Of a stretch of 64,000 bases of DNA, positions 1 through 10,605 are shown piece by piece. The number at the start of each line of letters is the position of its first letter. Position 1 is the first letter of the stretch. Source of the stretch: Trichoderma breve (lineage: Eukaryota > Ascomycota > Sordariomycetes > Hypocreales > Hypocreaceae); assembly GCF_028502605.1 (NCBI RefSeq), contig NC_079237.1, positions 2,976,001 through 3,040,000 of the forward strand, written 5' to 3'. Both the position numbers and the translations under genes were made by a program. The notes beneath the pieces are model-generated. The model worked only from the letters and a program-made list of their open reading frames with translations, made no database searches and was not told the origin of the DNA.

Positions 1-1595
1 TTCTGTTGTTGCTTCGGTTTACTCTTAGGAGGACCCCGCAGAGGCAAATCCAGCTCACTAAAGGCGGAATGTCCAAACGGAATGTCTCCTGGGATGTCAG
101 CCAGAGATTTGTTTGACAGCGATGTGCCCAGATCCGAGTCTGGAATATGAGGAGGGTGTTTGGCGCGGGAGCCGACGTCTGCCGACTTGGCTCTGGTGTT
201 GGGACGCTTCGTTCCGCTTCTTTTTACGCCCCCTGGACGAGGTTTCTGCCGTTGGGCATCCACATAGGAGCCTGCGTCGTCCGACATTGATAACTGAGTC
301 GCCTCCTCAACGGCCTTTATCAAGTCTTGAATCGTGGGGTTTTTGTGGGCAGTACCAAGAGTTTTGCTCCGTTGTCGTGTCGGCCTTGGGGTTCCTGGTT
401 CTGATCTGGAGTCGGCCATTGGCTTCACTCTAATGCCATCGTCCTGAGCCGCAGCTGGTGAGGGTTTCATAGGTGTAACACGGATACCATCGCCTTCGGG
501 TTCCTTTTCCTTTTTAGCCGTAGCTGGTGAGGCCTTCATAGGTGCAACACGGATGCCATCATCTTCGGGTTCCTTTTTACCCGCAGTTGGTGCCTTCATA
601 GGCGCAACCCGAATACCATCGTCTTCAGGTTCCTTTTTCCGTACCGGCCGAACACGTATACCATCATTATCGTCCGTGCTAGGCTTGAGCGGCTTTCTCG
701 CAGTGACTTCGGTTGCCGTCTCCTCCTGGTCGCTAACATCCTCATACTCATCCTCAGAACCAGAAAGATCCGAGGACAGAGACCCTTTAAGGCTTTTTGG
801 CGGCGGAGTCACGACCTTTTCAGCCCACGCCTTAACCTTGCTCTGAAAAGTCGGATTAGGTACCGATCGGAAGGCAAAGCCATTAGGAATGCGGGGGGCC
901 GCCGGGGTAGGATTGCTCGCTTTTCTCGGGCGAGGCGAGACCTTTCGAACAGACGCCTTTCTGACTTTGGGCTTGACCCAATTGTCGTCGCTCACAATCC
1001 TCTTTTTGGGAGGAGGCATAGGCTCCTTTTCCTCTTTCTCGGCCTCCGCATTGCTGTTGTGCACAATGGCCTTTTTGGGTGGTCTCCTCTTCTGCCTCAT
1101 CTTGATGCGCACCCGGTCCTCCTCTGTCACGTCTTCCAACTCTTCTCCGGCAAAAGCAACATCAGTCGGCTCTGTGGCAGCATCATCCGGATCGGCATCC
1201 GCCATGGCAGCCGCATTGGCCTTTTGCCATTTATTTACCCTGTCTTTCACACCACTTGGCGGCTGCAATTTGCGCACCATGTTCTGTCTCATCTCATGCC
1301 GAAGCTCAGCCTTACTGGTATCCATGCTTTGCCGCCGCTTGCGCTCTGCCTCTAACCTCGCTGGGGAGGGCCGCCCTAGAAGAAAGTCGTGGAGCAGAGT
1401 AGGGGGCTCTGGCTTCTTGGTGGTGTTGGCCCGCGGGCGGCCCGTCGCCGCAGGCTTGGGGGCCTCTCCGGGAGTGTTTTTGTCGTCCGCCGCGGCGTCA
1501 TCTTTGGTCGTGTCTGGATTCTTGGTCGGAGTCGTGGGGTTGGCTTGCGCGGTGCTATCGCCAGAGGAACTTTTGGAACTTTTGGACGTGGTCAT
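1..1595 (-). CDS. Disordered, charged protein with five DGIRV repeats; 3' part cut by the window edge
   Basis: The reading frame is open from an ATG at 1595-1593 down to base 1, about 531 codons, so the C-terminus lies outside the window. I do not recognise the family. The protein is rich in Lys, Arg, Pro, Ser and Glu and looks mostly disordered. An N-terminal stretch (about residues 60-110) has the conserved look of a short helical region (LLGRPSPARL, then RHEMRQNMVRKL). Five copies of DGIRV, mostly followed by xPM, lie at residues 311, 326, 346, 369 and 386, separated by Lys/Glu/Pro-rich linkers. Several basic clusters (PPKKRIV, KPKVRK) could act as nuclear signals. The start is the first ATG in the frame, with ACA ahead of it (A at -3). 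The opposite-strand frame at 889-1605 is its shadow. The existence of the gene is well supported; its function is unknown. Confidence 0.75.
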   Translation of the reverse strand, partial: MTTSKSSKSSSGDSTAQANPTTPTKNPDTTKDDAAADDKNTPGEAPKPAATGRPRANTTKKPEPPTLLHDFLLGRPSPARLEAERKRRQSMDTSKAELRHEMRQNMVRKLQPPSGVKDRVNKWQKANAAAMADADPDDAATEPTDVAFAGEELEDVTEEDRVRIKMRQKRRPPKKAIVHNSNAEAEKEEKEPMPPPKKRIVSDDNWVKPKVRKASVRKVSPRPRKASNPTPAAPRIPNGFAFRSVPNPTFQSKVKAWAEKVVTPPPKSLKGSLSSDLSGSEDEYEDVSDQEETATEVTARKPLKPSTDDNDGIRVRPVRKKEPEDDGIRVAPMKAPTAGKKEPEDDGIRVAPMKASPATAKKEKEPEGDGIRVTPMKPSPAAAQDDGIRVKPMADSRSEPGTPRPTRQRSKTLGTAHKNPTIQDLIKAVEEATQLSMSDDAGSYVDAQRQKPRPGGVKRSGTKRPNTRAKSADVGSRAKHPPHIPDSDLGTSLSNKSLADIPGDIPFGHSAFSELDLPLRGPPKSKPKQQQ

Positions 1596-3968
1596 TGTCT
1601 TTTGAGCTGCTAAGCATCGCACTGTTAGCCCGGATGCCACCGCCGAGGCAAGAACAAAGAGTTGTAGTACACGCTGCTAGAAAATAATTCACCACAATGC
1701 GTGGAGGCTATAGCGCGCGGAAGCAGAGCGGCCCAAGCTGCCCAAGATGCTCGAGCTTATTCGCAATTGCTCCCGTCCCAGGAAGCCGGTCGTAGAGACG
1801 AGGGGCAAGCCAGACAAAGCAGAACGCGGACTTTTCTGTTGCGCTACTCACCTCATCTGAGCAGCATGCTGTTCGCATCGAGGATTCGAAGGTGTTTGCT
1901 CGCAGTGTCGCGTTGGCCGTTGCACATGACAGAGCTCGAAGCTCCCAGACCAGCCGCCCGGATCCTTGCTCGCTACCAACAACAAAGACGACGGCCGCAA
2001 ACGGCTGCAGACGCTGTCGTGTTTGTAAAAGCCTTCGGGAGAAGAAAAAGAGTGAAATGGCGCGAGCTGGTGGTCAAACGGGGTTGGTAGTTCCAAGTCG
2101 AGCTGGAGGATCTTGAGTCGGCAGATTAAGGAGAGTAACTGTAAGATGCAGAGCGAAACGAGCGACAGCGGACGAAACTGGTGACGTCTTTGTAGGTGTG
2201 TGTATCGGCAGTGTATGATTACGGGAATGATGCGTGTACAGGACAGTGCAAACGTCGAGGGTTTCGATTGACTGACTGACTGCCCGCCGCGATTTGATTA
2301 CAGGCTCCGGATCCCGCTTATGCCTGTGGCGCTGCAGCATGGATGGTCATGGATCAAAGCTTTGAAGCTGCTGGTGCTGTGCTTGTGCTGGGTGCCGCAG
2401 TAACCAGCGGGGTCGCCTCCAAAGCCGCTGTAAACGTAAACAATGCAGTGCAATTTGGCACAGCTCGAGCGTCACTGAAAAGCCACTCAAGGCCCGGGCC
2501 GCGGCCAATCAGAGACGGACCTTATTATCGTTCTAGTCAGGTTAGTATCACCATGAAGAAAACTTGCTTCATCAATCTTACTTGGTTGTGCTAGTTCCAC
2601 GGTATCGTGTTGCGGCTAGCCCCAGACGGGCTGGTGGCTGGCTCTTCTACCTTGCTGTGGCTGATGATGGATCCATGGGTCGGATCTCTGCCTTGATTTG
2701 TTGTTGTTTTCTTCCTCTGTGCTGGAGTGAAGATGAAATTGTCCTAGCAGGGGCGATCACCAGGATCGTGACACCGCATCGGGCTCATCGATTTTCGCAT
2801 CCAGATCTCTGGATTATCGATTATCGTCTTGTTTGTTCTTGTTGATCGCCAGCGCTTGTATCGGCTGCACCTGCATGATATCTACACCCATTCGACTTAC
2901 CCTGCAATAGAATGGATTCGATATCTTTAAATGTTTCCATGCCTTTTGCTTGTACGAGTAATCATGAGCCCTGCCAGTTCTATTATTGTATGCTTACATG
3001 TACTTTGCGGGCTGCAACACGTGTTGACCGGATCGGTATCGTACGTAACTCATCGCCGATGGATTTCACTTACACACCATCTCACCTACACCAGACCGTC
3101 AACTGACAAAACAACGACATGCATGCCCTCCACCGTCATCAACGGCACAAACAATTCCTTCCTATTATTTGCTAATATAGCTCGCTCACATCTCAGAAAT
3201 CATGCCCACGTTCTTCTTACCTACTGTCCCAAAGAGACTCGGCCCTCGTTTTGACAAATTGGAGCACCCCATTTATCATGCCGTCATTTTCCCACTTACA
3301 CACGATGGCCATTATCTCGAGCGAGTCACAAGGTGGTATCGGACTCTCCACCAACTCCGGACGCACTCTTTGTTTCCCCACTCATTGTCTCAACGCGCTT
3401 TAACATCTCCGTCCTATCCAGCACTCATATTCACCCCATACTTGTCCAACAAAGAACTATTCATGCAACCTACCCACAACATCTTCAGCTTTCTCAGCTC
3501 TCCCCCCTTCAAACAAATAAACACATCTCCCCATCACTTCTCACCGGAACCCCCGAATCCTCTCTCTCTCACCATCATTACCGCCCTCACAGCCTCCTCC
3601 TCTAGCCCATACACGCGTCTCACCCGCTCAGCTCGCCATGGCCATTACCTCCATTCTTGTCCCGGTCCAGCTGATCAACCTCACCCACTAGCTCCACAAC
3701 CAGCACCACCCGCAACCAATAATGGCGCAAAGTGTGCGATTCAATTCCCGAATGACAGGTCACGCCAAGGGAATGCGATTTCTGGGCAATCTTATGCTCT
3801 GCAAGTCATGTCCATCCATATGCAAGTCGTGGGTGCTAGGCGCTTATCGGCTGCCCTACGGATGGAGATCAGCGCTTTGAAGGTTGTGTTTCCATTGTGG
3901 CGATAAGGTTTGCGGTGAGGGAGCCTGATGGATGGAATTGTCTGCCAACAATAGCATCCGCATTCGTA
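1596..3968. other. Upstream region with no supported gene
   Basis: This is the 5' side of the DGIRV-repeat gene and the region before tRNA-Glu. Open frames here are short and of random composition. A CCAAT pentamer lies at 2505-2509. From about 3400 to 3637 the plus strand becomes strongly C/T-rich, like a fungal leader, and ends in a well-placed ATG at 3638 (gctcgccATGG) that opens only a 17-codon frame (stop 3689-3691). It may be a non-coding transcript, a relic or a small-protein gene. Confidence 0.4.
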
Positions 3969-4056
3969 TCCGATATGGTGTAGTGGCTAACATCGCTCGC
4001 TCTCAACTTCTGGTTGAAGCACCGAGCAGCCCTGGGTTCGATTCCCAGTATCGGAG
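3969..4056 (+). tRNA. tRNA-Glu (anticodon CTC) with a 16-nt intron
   Basis: The acceptor arms TCCGATA (3969-3975) and TATCGGA (4049-4055) pair perfectly, and G4056 is the discriminator base. The anticodon stem GCTCG (3995-3999) pairs with CGAGC (4023-4027). Between them lie the loop bases CTCTCA, a 16-base intron (4006-4021) placed after position 37, and C38. The anticodon CTC is at 4002-4004. The T-arm carries the B-box GGTTCGATTCC. Removing the intron leaves 72 bases. The fold and acceptor sequence match known fungal tRNA-Glu. Confidence 0.95.
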
Positions 4057-4617
4057 ATTTCTTTTTTTGCCCTTCTAGTATCCTACCATCTTCCTACTTG
4101 TGTAAACCTGCAAGAGCTTCTTTTTGTTTTCACTGTATTTGATATCCCAAAAGTAGATGAAAGTGAAGAGTCAATTCAGTGATAAATAGTAAGGATATGT
4201 AATAGTACCAAATAGTACTGTTGTCAATCAAAAGTTGCCTCCAACTCCAACAGATGCCCTCCCCGGTTGGTATAATTGCAATAAGCAAACAAACAGACAA
4301 ACAAAATAACAAATGCACACCGTCCGTCCTGTCCTTTATTATGCCTCCTCCCCACCGAAAGTCCCAGCTTGCGATGGCCCAGAAACAAAAACAAAAACTG
4401 TAGACGTAGAAGCTGCTACGTATTATAAATGCATGAAACCACTCCAGCCGCCCCGAACGCCTTGAAATGCTATACCAGATAACACACCACACCAAAACCA
4501 AATGATGAAATCAAAAACCCTCAACCACCCCCGAAAAATGAATTGATACCGCCCTTTAACGCCGCCCAATGCAAAAATAAAATGGTTGATTAAAAGATAT
4601 GCACGACGCTCGTGTTA
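4057..4617. other. Intergenic region between tRNA-Glu and the 250-residue protein gene
   Basis: Apart from the pol III terminator this holds the 3' flank of the minus-strand gene at 4618. It is A/T-rich with no supported gene; the open frames are short and unlike proteins. Confidence 0.5.
4062..4068 (+). terminator. RNA polymerase III T-run terminator of tRNA-Glu
   Basis: Seven T residues begin six bases after the tRNA 3' end, the usual pol III stop signal. Confidence 0.85.
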
Positions 4618-5370
4618 TTACTCCTTATCTGGGAGCACGAAGCGTACCTTCTTCTTCGGCTTTGCAGCCTTGGTGTCTACACCTGCATCGCTCATCAACT
4701 CCTCTTCAGTCTCTTCTTCGATGGACCACACGTCGGGACTGGGTTCCCTCCACAGGTGGTCATCTCTCGCGCGGACAGACAGGCTCCGAGTCTGCTGGCG
4801 TGTCGACCCGCGGCTGTTTGTGCGGCCTCTGCCCCTGCGGCCCGGCGCCGGCACGGAGTTGGGCGAGAGCAGGGCGTTGGCAGTGAGGCCGAAGACGGGG
4901 CTCTTGGCTCGGAAGCGGAGGCCCTCGACGGCGAGGTCTCGCAGCGGGGTGAGCGAGAAGGACGACGACGTGGGGGAGAAGCGAATGTATTCCTCATCGT
5001 CGTCGTCGTCGGTGGTGAGAGCGTCCGAGTCAAAGTCTGGCGAGGCCGGGCGAGCACTGTCGGGCTTGCGGAGGCCCTCAAGAGAGGAGGGACTGACGCT
5101 GCGGACGGCCTCGCGGGGCTGGCTGGCGTCCTCGATGCCGGCGTCGAAATCCATCATGTCGACGTCCAGGTCCATCTCGTCATCCTCATCCTCTGCTGGG
5201 ATGGGAGTGAGGAAGTAGGTGAGCGGGTTGTCATCGATATCCTCGAGAAGCGGCCGAGGCTCAAAGCTCTCAATAACGGACCTCTTCTTGAAAGACATGG
5301 TGGGAGTCAAGCGGAGCTGGGTAGGTGGCCAGGATTCTCGGCGAGAGGAGAAGATGGATTCCATGGGCAT
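4618..5370 (-). CDS. Small acidic disordered protein ending in an RVxF-like motif
   Basis: A single-exon frame of 250 residues. I do not know its function; it reads like a conserved but uncharacterised fungal protein. The N-terminus (MPMESIFSSRRESWPP) is followed by an acidic stretch with runs of Asp/Glu (about residues 45-65 and 112-122), Ser/Pro segments and an Arg/Gly patch. The C-terminus PKKKVRFVLP (residues 238-247) contains KVRF (241-244), which fits the RVxF docking motif for protein phosphatase 1. I chose the ATG at 5370 because the upstream in-frame residues come from a (CAAGG)n repeat and look like untranslated leader. ATGs at 5364 and 5298 are alternatives. Confidence 0.75.
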   Translation of the reverse strand: MPMESIFSSRRESWPPTQLRLTPTMSFKKRSVIESFEPRPLLEDIDDNPLTYFLTPIPAEDEDDEMDLDVDMMDFDAGIEDASQPREAVRSVSPSSLEGLRKPDSARPASPDFDSDALTTDDDDDEEYIRFSPTSSSFSLTPLRDLAVEGLRFRAKSPVFGLTANALLSPNSVPAPGRRGRGRTNSRGSTRQQTRSLSVRARDDHLWREPSPDVWSIEEETEEELMSDAGVDTKAAKPKKKVRFVLPDKE

Positions 5371-8300
5371 TGTTGGCCCGAGTTGCTTTTCTGTCTGGGG
5401 AAGACAGAAAGAGGTGGATGGCAGGGGTTTAAGTAGGATGCAAGGCAAGGCAAGGCAAGGCAAGGCAGGCAGATTAGCACTAAGTCTAGGTAGATAGGAC
5501 TCTTTTGCTGATGCCTTCAAAACGCCACCTTATTGGATGACTCAGACGGGGGAGAGAAATTATGACAGGTCCAATCTCTGAGCGTAAACGAATAGTTCCC
5601 TTTGCTGAGGTTCACGAGTAAGGAGAAAGAGTGAAGAGAGGGAACAAAGAGGCCTGTGGGTTGGCGGCACCTCCGACGGTAAAAGGCTGAACAGCCACTG
5701 AAAAAAGGGATTCCTGCACGGAGGACCAGAGAAGCTGGTCCAGAATATCAAAAGAAGCCCAAGGGTATGTAGGTAAATGTGGCCAGTCAAGTGAGCCTGG
5801 CGAGGCAGCGAGATAAGCCGCAGATATATATGCAATCTGATGCAAGGCAGCGGGTATGCCGACTGGACAAGGACAAGACAGAAATTCAATGCAACGCCCC
5901 TACCACCCCCCCTCTTTCTCTGCCGCAAGAGACAATAAACGGGCTCGATAGCCAAGAGCTGGTGCGTTCTAAAACGTCACCAATGCAGCCCGTGATGGGC
6001 AGAGACAAGGGGGGGCGCACGGCTCCGGCTTGGCCTTGTGAGGTGCTTTGATGGTCATCAGCAAGCGGTAGATGAGAGAGCTGCGCCCACGTGAAGGAGG
6101 CCTATGGGAGAGGCGTCTGGGGCTGGGTCCACCGAGTGTGACAGCCGAGAGCCGTTGTGTATCATTTCTCACAAAAGCCGTTATTGCAAGAGGCTCTTGC
6201 TCTTCGCCCGGGCCAAGTCATGAGAAGACAATATATTGAGAGAGGGCTGAAATGGGCGTGCAGTAGGCTCGCCTTGTGGTGTGAGCGCGAGAGATAGAGA
6301 GCCAATATCTGCCGCATCAGGCATTTCCCGCCATGGGCAAATAGTCGCAAGCCATGGTGTGTCCATGAGCATTCCAGGATGGTGGTTAGAAGGCGGCGAA
6401 TGAGCGGCCCGTGTTCAGAGCCCACACCCGAATGACTGAGAAACAAAGACGCGGGGAGAGGGACTAACGAAAGCTGCAAGGGTTCGATTCTCGGAGCCTC
6501 TTTGGAGCTTCTGCTGCAGTCTCGTAAGCTGAGACTAGGGCACACCATCTCGAACCAGAAGGGATACCAGATGACTCGTCTGCTGGGGCGAGTAAGGTGA
6601 ATAGGATGAGGATGATGCTATCTCGTCTTGCTCCATCCCCGCCATCTGGTGGGTTTGAAACCCAGGTCACGCTCACCCCAAGCAGCGTGGAATTCCCATC
6701 TGCATGATTTGCATCGATCGAGTTCCTTGTTCCTTGGACGATGCATGCTGGAATGCAAACGATCACTGCATGGTTCCTTGCATGATGGATGCTTGCCCGC
6801 GCATGGCGCCTAAAAAAGGACAGGACCGAGCAAGCGTTTGCAGTTTGGCCTCGTCGATCAAGGGCTCGCCATTTTTGGATAGTACGAGTAGTTTACCAAC
6901 AAAGAAAAACGGCCAGGCAAAGGATAAAAATGGAACGCCGCGAAAGCTAGGCTACGGCGCGGCGCGGGAGCTTCGGCTGGGCTCGTCATCGTCGTCATAC
7001 TGGATAATATGAAGTTACTGTATCTGTCAGGATACCCTATCCAGCAATTGTACGAGTACGTGTATACGAAGAGGGCACATGTAATTCAAGATGCCGTCCC
7101 GTTAGCACAGACTTGCCATTTCCGGACACACGGATTGACTCTAACAAGACTCTAGGATTCTAAGACACCGCCAGTCCAAAACTATGCTCTCCTCAGCTAT
7201 GGTGGGCCGGATCGTCTGCGTCTGCTGATTTGCTCCAAGCCTCCCCAGGGCGACGAATGCGGCCGTCGAGCTGAGCACGATGGCGCTCGATGGACTTGCT
7301 TCGTTTCCATTATTGGCGCCCCGGCCAGGTCAGCTCAGCTTTCACGAGCAAGTTAGTTAGTGCGGGCAACAGAGAGAGGCAAAAAGCCAGTTTCCGTTCT
7401 GGAGCTATGGGAAAAATGGAATGTTGATTCGAGAAGATTGGAAAAAAAGATGTGCCACATCCCAATATAGAACGGTTGCCCGGCTTCTTTGCGTATTGTC
7501 TGTGTTTCCGTCTAGATAATGGCTGCGAACCCCCTCCGAGAGGATTGAAGAATTTGATTCTCATGAGACCCTCTGTTCCTGATCCGTGATTCCAGGCCGT
7601 GCTCGCAGCAGCAAAGCGTGACAGGGACCAGCATGAGAAATTCACTCAAAAAAGGTCCTCTACGCGTCATAGAAACAGGGCGACAAAGACCACACTTCTT
7701 CTGCTTGAGCGGTTTCTGGCATCCTGGCGAACACTCAGCATGGGGGAAGCATGACCAGAAAAAAAAAATACACCAGTCGAGCCATGAGTCGTCGTGATCA
7801 GACTACTAGACTACTAGACATCTCATATATTCACAAAACCTGGCAGCTCTCGGGCGACCAGAATTAATATATCGAGCAGGAAACATGCAACCCTCCAGGT
7901 CCCTTGCTGCATTTCTCCTCTTATTGTATCGAGACTAAATCCCGGCAGACGATGTCTCTGCTCCGTATCCCTGCCGCCAAGCCCAAGCCGTGACCCAAGC
8001 ACCTGACGCCCTCGTTTGATTCCCTCATGGCTCTTATTCATCTTTTCCCCTCTCTCTTTTTTTCTCCATGGAGCTCAAGCCCCTGCTCGATTCCCGCGCT
8101 TGCTGCGGTGCTCCCAATTCCGAACCTGGTCCAGCCTTTTCCTAGGCCAATGACGCCATGTCGGCCTTTTCGGCTGCCGCTGAGTCGCAGTTGAGCTTGA
8201 TAATCTCCGTGTCCCGACTTTTTTTTTCTTGCCTTGTATCGCATTGCTCTGATAGCTGTGCAAGATATATACTGGGACGGAATCCCGTCCGATGCACTGG

Positions 8301-9561
8301 ATTGCATGCGGCAAGCAGCTGTCAAAGCTTTTTCTTCTCGTCTCTTTTCGCTTGGAGTCTCGTGGAATTTTCCTAACTGAGCAGTGAATGAATACGAGTA
8401 CGTTGCTGCTTTTTCAGTAAATTGGGGCTTGCGCGGCAATTGCGTGTCTACGATGTCGCTTTGTCCATCATCCAGACCGAGCGTCACTTGTGGCATCATT
8501 CGCTGTATTACTGTACCGAACATACTACTCTGTACATAGTAATACTTCCATTCACATTCACATCTGCATACCATCACCGTTTGTACAACCACCACAGTCC
8601 ATGAATTCCTGCTAGCTTACATCATTCATCCTCTCCCTTCACGTGCATCTCCTGTGTGTCTCGGCTTGAGGCGTGCCGGACTGAGGAGAATAGTAGCCTA
8701 TTAACGTCTTGGCACGCGCAAACGAGAACGATGTGCCCTGTAAGAATCGACATAGGCATCGCTAGCTGGCCGGCCGTATCGTACATACGCCGCATACGCG
8801 TACCCGCCTTTCCTTACCCCATTGCCCAGGAAGCCTATCGGGTATTCGCTTCCTCAAGCTCCGATAAGGGCATCTCCAGTCTGGTTGGGAATCAAGGGCT
8901 TAGCACATATCATCCTTGCGTCCTACGTAGTCGCTGTCGCAGTCCTAGTCGCCAAACCTGCAAGGCTTTCGGCGCCAAGAGAGACGGCCCTGTGGCCTGT
9001 TTTTACTTCGGCCCGCACGGGATTGTGCTATCGTGCATGTCTGCAGCATCAAGTCAGCGGCGGTCCATTACATAAAGCCAAAACCGCCCTCCGGATCTCC
9101 GGATTATAAACCCAACCGACTTCCACCTTAAGTAACCAGCCCGCATTTGACCGTCATTTCTATCTCTCCCTCCCTCTCTTCTGCTCATTGATATATCCTC
9201 AAAGTGCATCGTAGCGCTCAGTTCATCTCAGCTCCATTCCTCGTCATTGACTCAATTGCGGAGGTTCTCCTCACCTAATTCTGGTGACTCGCCCGCTCGC
9301 TTCATCGACTGCCCTTTTCGGCCTTTGCTGCTCCGCGTATTCCGCACATTCAAAGAGCTCGCCCCACGTGACAAACAAGTCAATTCCGATTGATCGCCTC
9401 CAGCTTCCGGATCCGTTGAGGGCGACGACAAGAGAGAAAGCCAGACAAGAAGCTTTAAAAAAGAGGCTCGCCCCGGGCGGTGCAAAAATTCTTTGCCTGC
9501 CTCAAGGTTTATGGTGACCTCGAGATTGAAATTCTGCCCTCGAGCAGTGCTGTCGTCCAGG
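5371..9561. other. 4.2-kb intergenic region with no supported gene
   Basis: Both flanking genes are transcribed outward from this region, so it is a shared upstream region. The many short frames on both strands have random composition and no recognisable motif or splice-linked partner. From about 9140 to 9250 the plus strand is C/T-rich, as expected for the leader of the gene at 9562. Non-coding transcripts cannot be excluded. Confidence 0.45.
5441..5465. repeat. (CAAGG)5 microsatellite
   Basis: Five perfect copies of a 5-base unit lie in the presumed leader of the gene ending at 4618, 71-95 bases before its chosen start. Confidence 0.9.
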
Positions 9562-10605
9562 ATGCTTCGCTCTGCTCTCGTTGGCTTCGTACTGCTTTGC
9601 GCTCTCGTCACTTGGAGCACCACGCTCTTCTTTTTGCAGGGCGATTCTTTCGAGGCTTGGTTTGACGCAGCTGCTCGCCGGGACAGCGGCCTCGAGTTCA
9701 GCAACAAGGCGCAGGATCTGGATTACGAGCCTACCAGGATGGATGTGACTAACCTAAGCCCTACCATTCCGCTGAGGATGGTGACGTTTAACATCCGATA
9801 CGCCACTTCAAGTCCGGTCAAGGGCGAGAAGCTGTGGGACGAGCGAGGACCCAGGCTCGTCAACGAAATCAATTTCATCACTGCCGGCCAAGAAAACGCA
9901 TTTCTGTGTCTCCAGGAAGCCCTTTACAACCAGCTCGAGGACATCCAGGCCGGCCTGGGCCCCAGATGGGCGTACATTGGCCGGGGCCGCGAGGACGGCA
10001 AGAAAAAGGGCGAGTTCTCCCCCGTCTTCTACCGGTCCGACGTCTGGTTCCTCGAGCGCTCGCAGACGCGGTGGCTGAGCACGACGCCCGAGAAGCCGTC
10101 GTTTGGCTGGGGCGCCCCTCACAAGCGCGTCGTCACCATGGGCGAGTTCTCGCACAAGGTTACCGGCACCAGGGTCGTCGTCATGAGCACGCACTTTGAC
10201 TACAAATACGCAAAGGCGCGCAAGCACAGCGCCGAGCAGCTGATGCAGTACGCCCGCGACTGGAGCCAGGGCAACAACAACGCGGCGGTGCTCATCGGCG
10301 GCGACTTCAACAGCACGCCCGATGACGTGGCCTACCGCCTCATGACGGCGCCGGGGTCTGGCATGTCCGACCTATCGGATCTGCTGCCTGCGGACAAGCA
10401 CCACGGAAACAGCCTGACTTACACCAGCTTTGGCGAGCCCAACGAGTGGCCGCAGCGCATCGACTTTTTGTTTATTCAGGAGCCTCGCACCGCAGTCGTC
10501 AAGACGTTTAGCGTGCTGGAGAATGTCTATGACGACCAGATCCGCGTGTCGGACCACAGGCCGGTCGTGTCGGACCTTGAGATTGCCGTGGACCCCTCCT
10601 CATGA
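9562..10605 (+). CDS. Endonuclease/exonuclease/phosphatase-family enzyme, secreted or type II membrane-anchored
   Basis: The 347-residue product has an N-terminal hydrophobic segment (residues 2-25, LVGFVLLCALVTW core) acting as a signal peptide or anchor, then a full EEP (DNase I-like, metal-dependent phosphoesterase) domain from about residue 70. The expected catalytic landmarks are in order: Asn77 in VTFNIRY, Glu119 in CLQEAL, His211 in MSTHFD, Asp248/Asn250 in GGDFNSTP, Asp301 in RIDFLF and Asp331-His332 in VSDHRPV. The substrate could be nucleic acid, a phosphoinositide or sphingomyelin; the sequence does not decide. The frame starts at an ATG at 9493, but the ATG at 9562 puts the hydrophobic signal right at the N-terminus, so it is preferred. 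No intron is needed. The gene stands alone. Confidence 0.88.
   Translation: MLRSALVGFVLLCALVTWSTTLFFLQGDSFEAWFDAAARRDSGLEFSNKAQDLDYEPTRMDVTNLSPTIPLRMVTFNIRYATSSPVKGEKLWDERGPRLVNEINFITAGQENAFLCLQEALYNQLEDIQAGLGPRWAYIGRGREDGKKKGEFSPVFYRSDVWFLERSQTRWLSTTPEKPSFGWGAPHKRVVTMGEFSHKVTGTRVVVMSTHFDYKYAKARKHSAEQLMQYARDWSQGNNNAAVLIGGDFNSTPDDVAYRLMTAPGSGMSDLSDLLPADKHHGNSLTYTSFGEPNEWPQRIDFLFIQEPRTAVVKTFSVLENVYDDQIRVSDHRPVVSDLEIAVDPSS

Noticed and set aside
889..1605. 238-codon plus-strand open frame
   Set aside because: It is the antisense shadow of the long minus-strand DGIRV-repeat frame, which has the sensible composition and start.
3202..3906. 234-codon plus-strand frame
   Set aside because: Composition simply follows the C/T-rich leader-like DNA; no domain, no splice partner.
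8038..8595. 185-codon minus-strand frame
   Set aside because: Random-looking composition, overlaps plus frames of similar quality, no motif.
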